A DNA stretch of 64,000 nt from Ancylobacter vacuolatus (GTDB lineage Bacteria; Pseudomonadota; Alphaproteobacteria; Rhizobiales; Xanthobacteraceae), in NCBI RefSeq assembly GCF_030813595.1, contig NZ_JAUSUH010000001.1, positions 744,001 through 808,000 on the forward strand, given 5' to 3'. Positions 8,022-18,224 of this stretch are shown here, piece by piece. The notes under the pieces were generated by a model, which made no database searches, was not told where the DNA came from, and saw only the letters and a list, made by a program, of their open reading frames with translations. The position numbers and the translations under genes are program-made. Positions within the stretch are counted from its first letter, which is position 1; each line of letters opens with the position of its first letter.

Positions 8022-9784
8022 CGGTAGGGGGCGAGCCGCACCTCCCGCAGGCCGTTATAGTCGAAGCCGCGCAGATCGGCACCGCGCTGGATTCGCAGGC
8101 CGATCGCTTCCGCCCGCCGGGCGAAGCGGGGTTCCTGCCGCCGCTCGACAAACACCACCCGACAGGCGCCTCCACCCTTTAGGAAATCGGCCGCCGCCGC
8201 CCCGTCCAGAAAGCGGGGCGCGTCCGGCAGAAGAAGCGCGAAGCTCGGCTCGTTAAAGCCGGCAATGCCAACCTCGATCGGGCCGGCACCGGCGCCGCAG
8301 GGCTCGCGCGCCGCAGCCGCCGCCACACGCGGCGCCAGCCAGAAGCTGTCAATATTCGGCAGCACCAGCTGCATCACCCCGAAACCGGACACCAGCATGC
8401 CGGCAATGGCGACCAGCGCCGACTTCTCGACGCCATAATCGCGCACCGACGCCGCCGCGATCACCAGCGCGAAGAAGCCGAGCAGCAGCAATGGCCAGGC
8501 CAGCACGCTGGTCGTTTGGTCGAACATCGCCATGCCGAGCAGCGCCCCCACGGCGATTACCGCGCCGATCAGCGGCCACAGCCAGAGCACGCGGGCGAGC
8601 CGCATATTGCCGAGAGCCAGCGCGCCGCGCTCCACGGCAAGGGCGATGAGTATGGCGATCGCCGGCAGGGTCGGCGCCACATAGGCCGGCACCTTGGTGG
8701 GCAAGATCTCGAACAGCAGCCAGACCGGCACCACCCAGGCCAAGAGGAAGCGCACCCTGCCGACACGGCGGGCCTTCCAGACGATGGGAAAGGCCAGGGC
8801 GGCCAGCGGCGCTGCCGGCCAGAACAGCACAAAGAACAGCAGCAGATAGACGCCGGGCAGGCCGGCAAATCCCTGATACTCGCCGGCCACCGGACCAAGC
8901 AGGGTACGCACGACGAATTCCGCCTGCGTTTCGGCGGGGCCGTAGCGGCGCAGCAGGAACCAGCCGATGGCGACGACGAGCATGACGGCGAGCCCGGAAT
9001 AGGAGCGGGCCCGCCGCAGAAACAGCGCCGACCGGTCCACCGCCACCAACGCCAACAGCGGCAGCACCACATAGAGCGGCGTCGCCAGCCCCTTGGTGAA
9101 CAAGCTGAAGGCAAGCGCGGACCAGAAGATGAGGGCCAGCCGGGCCTCGTGCGACGACTGTCGCCAGTCGCCGGCGTCCCTGCTCTGGCGCTCGGCGAGA
9201 TAAAGACGGCCCATGGCCCCCATCATCGCCGCCACGGAGCCGACCAGGAACACTTCGGCCACGGCGAGCCGCCCCCCGACACCGAGGGCGACGCTGCTGG
9301 CCAACAGGCTGGCGGCCAGAACCGCCGCGCGGCGGTGCGTGAACGCCAGCGCCGCCCAGAATGTGAGCAGCACGGCACCGATAGCGGCGGCCAGGGAAGG
9401 CACGCGATAGAGCCAGATTCGCGTGGGCGCTTCGGGAACCCCGACCAGCTCGGCGGCCTTGACCACCCCGGCCTGCAGCCAGTGCAGACCCAGCGCCTGG
9501 GTGCGCTTGGCCTCCCAGCCGAGCCTCGTCTCGGTGAGATTCCCCGTTTCCACCATATGGCGGGAGATCAGCGCAAAGCGGGCTCCGTCCCTGTCCACCG
9601 GCGGAATCGAGAAGAACCCCGGCAGCAGCGCCACCAGGCACAGGCCGACAAGGAACAGGCAGGCCCGGCGGTCGGTGCGGCAGCACGCATCGAAAAGCTC
9701 GACGATCCGATCCGGAAGACGCGGGCCGCGCGGTGAGTAGAGCGGGGCCGAACGTGCCTTACGGCCCGCAGCAAATGACTTCAT
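8012..9784 (-). CDS. GT39/ArnT-like membrane glycosyltransferase
   Basis: A 590-residue protein with roughly a dozen hydrophobic segments. A conserved early block (PPVDRDGARFALISRHM, about residues 57-73) carries the acidic residues expected in the first periplasmic loop of GT-C enzymes of the PMT/ArnT type, followed by LHWLQAGVVKAAELVG. Such proteins transfer a sugar from a polyprenyl-phosphate donor to lipid A, protein or another envelope acceptor. The actual sugar and acceptor cannot be read from the sequence, and no lipid A modification genes are nearby. It is monocistronic here. Confidence 0.72.
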   Translation of the reverse strand: MKSFAAGRKARSAPLYSPRGPRLPDRIVELFDACCRTDRRACLFLVGLCLVALLPGFFSIPPVDRDGARFALISRHMVETGNLTETRLGWEAKRTQALGLHWLQAGVVKAAELVGVPEAPTRIWLYRVPSLAAAIGAVLLTFWAALAFTHRRAAVLAASLLASSVALGVGGRLAVAEVFLVGSVAAMMGAMGRLYLAERQSRDAGDWRQSSHEARLALIFWSALAFSLFTKGLATPLYVVLPLLALVAVDRSALFLRRARSYSGLAVMLVVAIGWFLLRRYGPAETQAEFVVRTLLGPVAGEYQGFAGLPGVYLLLFFVLFWPAAPLAALAFPIVWKARRVGRVRFLLAWVVPVWLLFEILPTKVPAYVAPTLPAIAILIALAVERGALALGNMRLARVLWLWPLIGAVIAVGALLGMAMFDQTTSVLAWPLLLLGFFALVIAAASVRDYGVEKSALVAIAGMLVSGFGVMQLVLPNIDSFWLAPRVAAAAAREPCGAGAGPIEVGIAGFNEPSFALLLPDAPRFLDGAAAADFLKGGGACRVVFVERRQEPRFARRAEAIGLRIQRGADLRGFDYNGLREVRLAPYRPG

Positions 9785-9916
9785 CTAATGGAATCCCTTC
9801 CAAGCCGATGAAACCATAGCAGACGGAAAGCCCGCACCGCATCCGCGGCACGGTCGAGACACGTGATATGCGCCGATAGTGCGCAGGGACCTCACACGCC
9901 CGGGCGGCCCATCGCC

Positions 9917-10573
9917 TCAGGCCGGGGCGGTCTCGGCACCCATATCGGGCGTCGCGACGGCGAGCCCGCCGGCCTGTTCGATGAAGCGCGCCACCTCGGC
10001 GACGCCGTCGCCGGCGCGCACATTGGCGAAAACGAAAGGTCGGCGTCCGCGCATGCGCCGCGAATCCCGGTCCATCACCTCCAGCGAGGCGCCCACCATC
10101 GGCGCCAGATCCACCTTGTTGATCACCAGCAGATCGGAGCGGGTGATGCCGGGCCCGCCCTTGCGCGGAATCTTCTCGCCGGCGGAGACGTCGATCACAT
10201 AGATGGTGAGGTCGGCCAGCTCTGGTGAGAAGGTCGCGGCGAGGTTGTCGCCACCGGACTCGATCAGGATCAGGTCGAGCTTCGGGAAGCGCCCGCGCAT
10301 CTCGGCAATGGCGGCGAGATTGGCGGAAGCGTCCTCGCGAATGGCGGTGTGCGGGCAGCCGCCTGTTTCCACGCCCATGATGCGCTCGGCCGGCAACGCC
10401 CCGGCTCGGGTGAGAATTTCAGCGTCTTCCTTGGTATAGATGTCGTTGGTGATGGCCGCGAGATCGTAGCGCTCGCGAAAGGTCCGGCACAGCGCCTCCA
10501 TCAGCGCGGTCTTGCCTGAGCCGACCGGTCCGCCAATGCCGACCCGGAGCGGGCCGCTGCTATCGCTCGCCAT
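9917..10573 (-). CDS. ureG: Urease accessory GTPase UreG
   Basis: A 218-residue SIMIBI-class GTPase. It has the P-loop GPVGSGKT (15-22), the nickel-binding CPH motif at 73-75 ([10 protein letters not shown]), [17 protein letters not shown], and the NKxD base-recognition motif (VINKVDLA). It delivers nickel and couples GTP hydrolysis to urease maturation with UreF and UreD. It is the last gene of the urea run, 15 bases after ureF. Confidence 0.97.
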   Translation of the reverse strand: MASDSSGPLRVGIGGPVGSGKTALMEALCRTFRERYDLAAITNDIYTKEDAEILTRAGALPAERIMGVETGGCPHTAIREDASANLAAIAEMRGRFPKLDLILIESGGDNLAATFSPELADLTIYVIDVSAGEKIPRKGGPGITRSDLLVINKVDLAPMVGASLEVMDRDSRRMRGRRPFVFANVRAGDGVAEVARFIEQAGGLAVATPDMGAETAPA

Positions 10574-10588
10574 GGAATTTCCCCTCGT

Positions 10589-11296
10589 TCAGCTTCGGAA
10601 TAGCCGCGTGTACTGCGTCTCGTGCCGCATCGACGCGATATCGGATTTCAGCGCCGCGCCACCGAGCTGGTCGAGCGGCGTGGCGGGCGCCAGCGGGGCG
10701 ATCGCCCGCACCGTCCGCGTCGCGGCGGCCAGCGCCCGGTTGCCGTCGGTCTGGCCCAGCGGGACGAGCCGCACGGCGGCGGAGATGAGGTTCGCGGCCA
10801 CCGCCGAGAGATAGGCGGAAAGCGTCGCCGGCAGCGGCAGGCCGTGCGCGGCGGCGGCGATGCCGACCGCCACGGGATAGGCGACGCGCCCGTCCCACAA
10901 CCCCATCGCCCATTCCAGCGCCGGGGCCGGCCAGGCGGCGCGGGTCGCGGCGAGAAAGGCGTCGCCCTGGTTCAGCGTCTCCATCTGGCGTTCACGCGAG
11001 GGGGCGAACGCCGCCGCCAACTCCAGCACGTCGCGCAGGCGACTGCCGTCCTCGGCCCGCACCGCCTCGAAGGCATGGGCCAGCAGGACGGCATCGGCGA
11101 AGGGACCGCCATGACGGAGCAAGTCGTCCACCCATCCGTTCAGCGAGGCAAGGTCGCTGATCGCCTGGGTCTCGACCGCCCATTCGAGGCCGTGCGAATA
11201 GGCGAAGGCGCCCACCGGATAGGCGGGGGAAAGCCAGACGAACAGCGCCAGCAGATCGGGCGAGGCGCCGGGCGGCGCCGCAGCGGCCTCGCTCAT
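10589..11296 (-). CDS. ureF: Urease accessory protein UreF
   Basis: A 235-residue all-helical protein. It has the family's opening WLSPAYPVGAFAYSHGLEWA near residues 20-39 and the C-terminal SDIASMRHETQYTRLFRS tail that contacts UreG and UreD. It acts as the GTPase regulator in the UreDFG activation complex. It starts 9 bases after the ureE stop. Confidence 0.96.
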   Translation of the reverse strand: MSEAAAAPPGASPDLLALFVWLSPAYPVGAFAYSHGLEWAVETQAISDLASLNGWVDDLLRHGGPFADAVLLAHAFEAVRAEDGSRLRDVLELAAAFAPSRERQMETLNQGDAFLAATRAAWPAPALEWAMGLWDGRVAYPVAVGIAAAAHGLPLPATLSAYLSAVAANLISAAVRLVPLGQTDGNRALAAATRTVRAIAPLAPATPLDQLGGAALKSDIASMRHETQYTRLFRS

Positions 11297-11305
11297 TGCC
11301 TGCCC

Positions 11306-12058
11306 CTAGTGGCCGTGCTTGTGGCCGTCATGAGGAGCATGGCCGTGATCGTGGGCGTGATCGTCATGCGCGTGATCGTGGCCATGGTCATGCCCGCAGC
11401 CACAGCCGGCGTCGTGCTCATGGGCCGGCGTCTCGCCCTGGACATGCAGCACATCGCGCGCCTTGGCGTGCGGTTCATGGCCGTGGTCGTGATGGGCATG
11501 ATCGTGATGGGCGTGGTCATGAGGCGCATGCCCGTGCTCGAGATGATCATGGCCGCAGCCGCAATCGTCGCCATGGGCGTGATCGTGGTGATCATGGCCA
11601 TGCGCGTGATGGTCATGAGCCTCGGCGGCCTCATAGGCGCCGCCCTCGGGCTCGAAGGCCGCCTCGACGAACTCGACGCTGGCGCCAAGGCCGCGCGCCA
11701 TCTCCTCCAGCACGCTGTCGCGGGCGATGCGGATGCGGTCCGCCAGCAGTTCCGCCGGCACATGGCGGTTGCCGAGATGCCAGGCGAGTCGTGCAAGATG
11801 ATGGGCGTCGCGGGCGACGATCTCCGCCACCGGCTCCTCGGCGGCGACCACCGCGACGACGCGGGCGTCCTCCAGCTGCAACCCGTCGCCATCCCTCAGC
11901 CGTGTCGCCTCGTCGAGATCGAGCAGAAACGCCACATCGCCTTCGCCACGAATGGCGATGCGCCGGCGGTAGCGCCCGTCATGAGGCAGCACGACGCGGT
12001 CAGCAGCGGTGGCGGCATCCCAGCTGCCGGCGGGAAGGACGGTGCGGGCACGGATCAT
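11306..12058 (-). CDS. ureE: Urease accessory metallochaperone UreE with giant His-rich tail
   Basis: A 250-residue nickel chaperone. The folded UreE part is about residues 1-145 and includes [11 protein letters not shown] near 112. The last ~100 residues hold about 39 histidines plus two CGCGHDH motifs, far more than the short His tail of classical UreE. It probably stores or buffers nickel and hands it to UreG. The start at 12058 ([11 protein letters not shown]) removes an upstream open stretch that is a palindromic repeat. The tail's codons form a quasi-repetitive DNA tract at about 11306-11620. Confidence 0.93.
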   Translation of the reverse strand: MIRARTVLPAGSWDAATAADRVVLPHDGRYRRRIAIRGEGDVAFLLDLDEATRLRDGDGLQLEDARVVAVVAAEEPVAEIVARDAHHLARLAWHLGNRHVPAELLADRIRIARDSVLEEMARGLGASVEFVEAAFEPEGGAYEAAEAHDHHAHGHDHHDHAHGDDCGCGHDHLEHGHAPHDHAHHDHAHHDHGHEPHAKARDVLHVQGETPAHEHDAGCGCGHDHGHDHAHDDHAHDHGHAPHDGHKHGH

Positions 12059-12092
12059 GACAGAACTCCGGGTGCGGGTGCGCTCAGGCGAA

Positions 12093-12189
12093 CATCCTTC
12101 GAGCCCGGCCTCAAGCTGGCACCTCGGGATGACGTCCACGCGAGAGCCACGTCATCCTGAGGTTCGAGCCAAGCGAGCCTCGAAGGATG
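12093..12189. repeat. 97-bp palindromic element (family A), ureC-ureE gap
   Basis: The outer inverted arms are catccttcgag and ctcgaaggatg. An inner dyad joins gatgacgt to acgtcatc, next to cctcggga/tcctgagg. The same 97-base layout recurs at 58084-58180, and a degenerate copy is at 45429-45540. It sits between two co-oriented genes of the urease operon and could fold into a large cruciform or RNA hairpin. Confidence 0.8.
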
Positions 12190-12215
12190 CCAAGCCCAAG
12201 CGGTTGCTCCCACAC

Positions 12216-13928
<1,713 letters not shown>

Positions 13929-13999
13929 GGGGCAATCCGTTTCGGCAAGGGGCAGCAGGGCGGCGGGTGCCTTGGGCGGCAGGTCCTAGGCGAGAGGCG

Positions 14000-14620
14000 T
14001 CACAGCTTGCCCATCACATCCTGGCGGAAGCCGTAGACCTCGCGTTTGCCGGCGAGCGCCACCAGCGTCACCTCCCGGCTCTGACCCGGCTCGAAGCGCA
14101 CGGCGGTTCCCGAGGCGATGGCGAGGCGCATGCCCCGCGCCTTCTCCCGCTCAAAGGCAAGGGCCGGATTGGTCTCGTAGAAATGATAGTGGCTGCCGAC
14201 CTGGATCGGCCGGTCGCCGGTATTGGCGACGGTGACGGAAACGAACTCACGCCCGGCGAGCAGCTCGATGTCGCCCTCCTCCACCAGAAGCTCGCCCGGC
14301 GCCCCGGCGCCATGGCTGGAGGCGATCGGCTCATGCACGGTGACGAGCTTGGTGCCGTCCGGGAAGGTAGCCTCGACCTGGATCTCGGCGATCATCTCGG
14401 CGACGCCCGGCATCACCTGGTCCGCCGTCAGCACCGTGGTGCCGAGCGTCATCAGTTCGGCCACCGTCCGACCATCACGCGCGCCCTCGACCACCACATC
14501 GGTGATGAGCGCCACCGCCTCGGGGAAATTGAGCTTCACGCCCCGCTCCATGCGGCGGCGGGCCACCATGGCCGCCATGGCCACCAGCAGCTTGTCCTTC
14601 TCGCGCGGGCTGAGATTCAT
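14000..14620 (-). CDS. ureAB: Fused urease gamma-beta subunit
   Basis: A single 206-residue frame carries both small urease subunits. Residues 1 to about 100 are a complete gamma subunit ([12 protein letters not shown] to VTVHEPI). About 107-206 are a complete beta subunit ([10 protein letters not shown] to [11 protein letters not shown]). There is no stop or restart between them, and the linker is short and Gly/Ala-rich ([10 protein letters not shown]). Fused forms are known from Helicobacter UreA and some alphaproteobacteria, while most bacteria have separate ureA and ureB. It assembles with UreC. Confidence 0.95.
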   Translation of the reverse strand: MNLSPREKDKLLVAMAAMVARRRMERGVKLNFPEAVALITDVVVEGARDGRTVAELMTLGTTVLTADQVMPGVAEMIAEIQVEATFPDGTKLVTVHEPIASSHGAGAPGELLVEEGDIELLAGREFVSVTVANTGDRPIQVGSHYHFYETNPALAFEREKARGMRLAIASGTAVRFEPGQSREVTLVALAGKREVYGFRQDVMGKL

Positions 14621-14676
14621 CGCGGGTCTCCGGCTCTTCAGAAGCGAATTTCAGTTGAAACAAAGTGAGGCCTGCA

Positions 14677-15567
14677 TCAGGAGTGCCAGATGCGCGGCAC
14701 CTCGCCGACGCCGAGCGCGGCGATCGCCCGACGGATCGCGCTTTCCAGCGGTGCGCCGTCTCGCGCGAGCAGGCGCACCGACAGCATGCCGTCCCAGGCG
14801 CTCGCCCCGGCATCGAGCCCATCGGGGAGTTCGCGGGCCATGCCATCCAACTCGCTTTCCCCGAGACCGAGCGCCGCGCGCACAGCTTCCAGCCGGCTCT
14901 CGGCGTCTGGCGCCACCAGCAGCAGCGTCGCGAAGGCCGCCCAGCCGCCGGCGGTGGCGCGGCGGTCGAGCGCGGCGGCGATATCGCCATCGAGTTGCAG
15001 ACCGTCGGCATAGACCAGCCTTCCGCCCCGGCGGATGCGCCAGCGATCGTGCAGCCTTCCATAGGAGAGCCGCTCGCCGCGCGCCGTGCGGCCGAGAATG
15101 ACCGGCTCGACCAGCAGCAGGCGGGCATCGGGCGCTACCTCGGCCGCGATGGAGCGCTCTACCCGCGCACCATCGAACACGATGGTCGCCTGCGGCATCC
15201 AGTGGAGGCTGGCGCCCATTTCCGCGACGAGTTCGACGGCGATGTGCGAGGTCGCCCCATCCGACCGATAGATCTTCTCCGCCGCCTGCGTGGTGACCAC
15301 CAATTGGGCATTGCGCCCGGCATGAAGGCAGCTTTGCGAGGCATCGCCGCCGGCGAGCCCGCCGCCAGTGTTGATCATCACCGCCTCCAGCGCCCGACCC
15401 CGGCGGCCGGAGCGGGGAAAGCGCACCCGGGCGAATCCTTCCTCCTCGATCCGCCCGCGCGCCGTGCGACCGTCAAGCGCCTGGGCCTCGACCAGCAACC
15501 GCCCCTGCCCGCGCCGCTCGACCGGAATGGTGACGGCGGCGTCAGACGGCAATGCGGTTGCGAACAT
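14677..15567 (-). CDS. ureD: Urease accessory protein UreD
   Basis: A 296-residue scaffold protein of the urease activation complex. Family blocks are visible: MINTGGGLAGGDA near 65-77, TTQAAEKIYRSDG, and GRTARGERLSYG. The start at 15567 has GAGG nine bases upstream and overlaps the end of urtE by 26 bases; an ATG at 15591 is possible but has no clear ribosome site. The overlap joins the urea transporter genes to the urease genes. Confidence 0.92.
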   Translation of the reverse strand: MFATALPSDAAVTIPVERRGQGRLLVEAQALDGRTARGRIEEEGFARVRFPRSGRRGRALEAVMINTGGGLAGGDASQSCLHAGRNAQLVVTTQAAEKIYRSDGATSHIAVELVAEMGASLHWMPQATIVFDGARVERSIAAEVAPDARLLLVEPVILGRTARGERLSYGRLHDRWRIRRGGRLVYADGLQLDGDIAAALDRRATAGGWAAFATLLLVAPDAESRLEAVRAALGLGESELDGMARELPDGLDAGASAWDGMLSVRLLARDGAPLESAIRRAIAALGVGEVPRIWHS

Positions 15568-16237
15568 CGGGATCCTCAAGCGCGGCGCCATCGCCCGACA
15601 TCACCACCGCCCCGCGCTCCATCACGATGAAATGGTCCGCGAGTTCCTTGGCGAAGTCGAAATACTGCTCGACCAGTACGATCGCCATGTCACCCTTGGA
15701 ACGCAGATAGCGGATGGCGTTGCCGATATCCTTGATGATCGAGGGCTGAATGCCCTCGGTCGGCTCGTCCAGCACCAGCACCTTGGGCCGCATGGTCAAC
15801 GCCCGGCCGATGGCGAGCTGCTGCTGCTGGCCGCCGGAGAGGTCGCCGCCGCGCCGACGCATCATCGAATCCAGCACCGGAAACAACGAGAACACGTCGT
15901 CGGGAATGAAGCGCTCGGCGCGCTTGAGTGGCGCGAAGCCGGTCTCCAGATTTTCCGCCACGGTGAGCAGCGGGAAGATCTCGCGCCCCTGCGGCACGAA
16001 GGCGATGCCACGGCGTGCCCGCTCGGACGGCGCCAGGGCGGTGATGTCCTCGCCATTGAAGCGGATGGACCCTTTCGCGACAGGCGCCTGCCCGACAATG
16101 GCGCGCATCAGGCTGGTCTTGCCCACGCCGTTGCGGCCGAGCACGCATGTGACCTTGCCGGGCTCGGCCTTCAGCGAAACGCCGCGCAGCGCCTGCGCCG
16201 CGCCGTAGAAGAGGTTGATATCCTGAACTTCCAGCAT
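15542..16237 (-). CDS. urtE: Urea ABC transporter, ATP-binding subunit UrtE
   Basis: A 231-residue LivF-type ATPase with Walker A GRNGVGKT (about 34-41), signature LSGGQQQQ and Walker B VLVLDEPTEGIQPSI. UrtE is distinguished from branched-chain LivF by its place directly after urtD and before ureD. Start codon 16237 lies 5 bases after the urtD stop. It energises urea import. Confidence 0.93.
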   Translation of the reverse strand: MLEVQDINLFYGAAQALRGVSLKAEPGKVTCVLGRNGVGKTSLMRAIVGQAPVAKGSIRFNGEDITALAPSERARRGIAFVPQGREIFPLLTVAENLETGFAPLKRAERFIPDDVFSLFPVLDSMMRRRGGDLSGGQQQQLAIGRALTMRPKVLVLDEPTEGIQPSIIKDIGNAIRYLRSKGDMAIVLVEQYFDFAKELADHFIVMERGAVVMSGDGAALEDPDVRNRIAV

Positions 16238-16242
16238 GAGCC

Positions 16243-17049
16243 CTAGCGTCCCAGATAGACTTCGATGACGCGCTCATTGGCGCTAACCTGGTCGAGCGTG
16301 CCCTCGGCCAGGACCGAGCCTTCATGCAGGCACATGACCCGCACGCCGAGGTCGCGCACGAAGGTCATGTCATGCTCGACCACGACCACCGAATGGCCGT
16401 TGGCGTTGATTTCGCGCAGCAGTTCGGCGGTCTGGGCGGTCTCGGCATCTGTCATGCCGGCCACCGGCTCGTCGACCAGCAGGAGCTTGGGGTCCTGCGC
16501 CAGCAGCATGCCAATCTCCAGCCACTGCTTCTGGCCGTGCGAGAGCGCGCCACCGAGCCGGTCGCGATGCTCGGTCAGGCGGATGGTCTCGAAGATCTCG
16601 TCGATGCGCTCGCGCGCCGCCGCGCTCTCGCGATGGAAGATATTGGGCAGCGCCCGGCGCTGGCCCTTCAGCGCGAGGCGCAGATTGTCGAGCACCGTAT
16701 GGTTCTCGAACACCGTCGGCTTCTGGAACTTGCGGCCGATGCCGAGCGTGGCGATCTGCGTCTCGTCCAGTTTGGTCAAATCGGTGGTGCCGCCATTGAA
16801 GAAGACGTCGCCCCGGTCGGGACGGGTCTTGCCGGTGATGACGTCCATCATCGTCGTCTTGCCGGCGCCGTTCGGGCCGATGACGGCGCGCATCTCGCCG
16901 GGATCGACGGTGAAGGACAGCGCGTTGAGCGCCCGGAAGCCGTCAAAGGTGACGGTGACGGCGTCGAGATAGAGCAGCGCCTCGGTCAGTTCCTTCTTCG
17001 CGGCAGGTGCCGCCTCGGCAATGGATTCGAGCGTCGCGCTGTCGGTCAT
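16243..17049 (-). CDS. urtD: Urea ABC transporter, ATP-binding subunit UrtD
   Basis: A 268-residue LivG-type ATPase. It has Walker A GPNGAGKTT, the GIGRKFQKPTVFENHTV block characteristic of UrtD, signature LSHGQKQWLEIGM and Walker B LLLVDEPVAGMTD. The start at 17049 (MTDSA) has GGGAG about 8 bases upstream; a GTG five codons earlier is less likely. It begins 11 bases after urtC. Confidence 0.94.
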   Translation of the reverse strand: MTDSATLESIAEAAPAAKKELTEALLYLDAVTVTFDGFRALNALSFTVDPGEMRAVIGPNGAGKTTMMDVITGKTRPDRGDVFFNGGTTDLTKLDETQIATLGIGRKFQKPTVFENHTVLDNLRLALKGQRRALPNIFHRESAAARERIDEIFETIRLTEHRDRLGGALSHGQKQWLEIGMLLAQDPKLLLVDEPVAGMTDAETAQTAELLREINANGHSVVVVEHDMTFVRDLGVRVMCLHEGSVLAEGTLDQVSANERVIEVYLGR

Positions 17050-17060
17050 GTCGCTCTCCC

Positions 17061-18224
17061 TCACTCAGCCGGGCCGGCCGCCGCGATGGGCGCGCCCGGT
17101 ATGTCGTCATGCGGCCGGCGCTTCTCGCGCCAGTCGTAATAGGTGCCGACAATGCCCTTGGGCAGGAACAGGGTCACGGCGACGAACAGGCCGCCGAGCA
17201 TGAACAGCCAGTACGGGGCGAGGATGCCTGACGTGAAATAGGTCTTGGCGTAATTCACCAGCACCGCCCCCAGCGCCGCCCCCACCAGTGTGCCGCGACC
17301 GCCCACCGCCACCCAGACGATGATCTCGATCGAGTTGGCGGGCGAGAACTCCGACGGGTTGATGATGCCGACCTGCGGCACGTACAGCGCGCCGGCAATG
17401 CCCGCCAGCATGGCGGAGACCACGAAGGCGACCAGCTTGTAATTCTCCGCCCGGTAGCCGGTGAAGCGCACCCGCGTCTCGGCATCGCGGATGGCGACCA
17501 GCACCTTGCCGAAATGCGAGCGCACGAGAAAGCGGCAGAGCACATAGCCGAGCCCCAGCGCCAGCGCCGACAGCACGAACAGCACCAGCCGCGTCCCATC
17601 CGCCTGGATGTTGAAGCCGAGAATGTCCTTGAAGTCGGTCAGGCCGTTATTGCCGCCGAAGCCCATGTCGTTGCGGAAGAAGGCTAGCAGCAAAGCGAAG
17701 GTCATCGCCTGGGTGATGATGGATAGATACACGCCGGTGACGCGCGAGCGGAAGGCGAACCAGCCGAACACCAGCGCGAGCAGGCCCGGCGCCAGCAACA
17801 CCATCAGCGCCGCGAAGGGGAACATGTCGAAGCCGTACCAGAACCAGGGCAGTTCCTTCCAGTTCAGGAACACCATGAAGTCCGGCAGCACCGGGTCGCC
17901 ATAGACGCCGCGCGTGCCGATCTGGCGCATCAGATACATGCCCATCGCGTAGCCGCCGAGCGCGAAGAACGCGCCCTGACCGAGCGAGAGAATGCCGACA
18001 TAGCCCCAGATGAGGTCCACCGAGAGCGCGAGCAGCGCATAGGTGAGGTATTTGCCGAGCAGCGAGACGACATAGGTCGGCACATGCACGGCTGAATCCG
18101 GGGCCACGGCGAGGTTGAGCACCGGCACCAGCACCGAGACGGCGACCAGCACCGCGAGGAAAATGAGGCCGCTGGTGCCGAGCAAGGCGGGTTGACGGGT
18201 CATGTTTGTCACGGACGCACTCAT
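17061..18224 (-). CDS. urtC: Urea ABC transporter, permease UrtC
   Basis: A 387-residue LivM-type permease with about ten hydrophobic segments and the coupling region RDAETRVRFTGYRAENYKL. The block ILSLGQGAFFALGGYAMGMY is typical of the family. The start codon overlaps the urtB stop (ATGA), so the two permeases are translationally coupled. Confidence 0.94.
   Translation of the reverse strand: MSASVTNMTRQPALLGTSGLIFLAVLVAVSVLVPVLNLAVAPDSAVHVPTYVVSLLGKYLTYALLALSVDLIWGYVGILSLGQGAFFALGGYAMGMYLMRQIGTRGVYGDPVLPDFMVFLNWKELPWFWYGFDMFPFAALMVLLAPGLLALVFGWFAFRSRVTGVYLSIITQAMTFALLLAFFRNDMGFGGNNGLTDFKDILGFNIQADGTRLVLFVLSALALGLGYVLCRFLVRSHFGKVLVAIRDAETRVRFTGYRAENYKLVAFVVSAMLAGIAGALYVPQVGIINPSEFSPANSIEIIVWVAVGGRGTLVGAALGAVLVNYAKTYFTSGILAPYWLFMLGGLFVAVTLFLPKGIVGTYYDWREKRRPHDDIPGAPIAAAGPAE

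Noticed and set aside
11306-11620. Possible tandem-repeat array or CRISPR-like region
   Set aside because: The periodicity comes from His/Asp/Gly codons of the UreE tail; there are no constant repeats with unique spacers.
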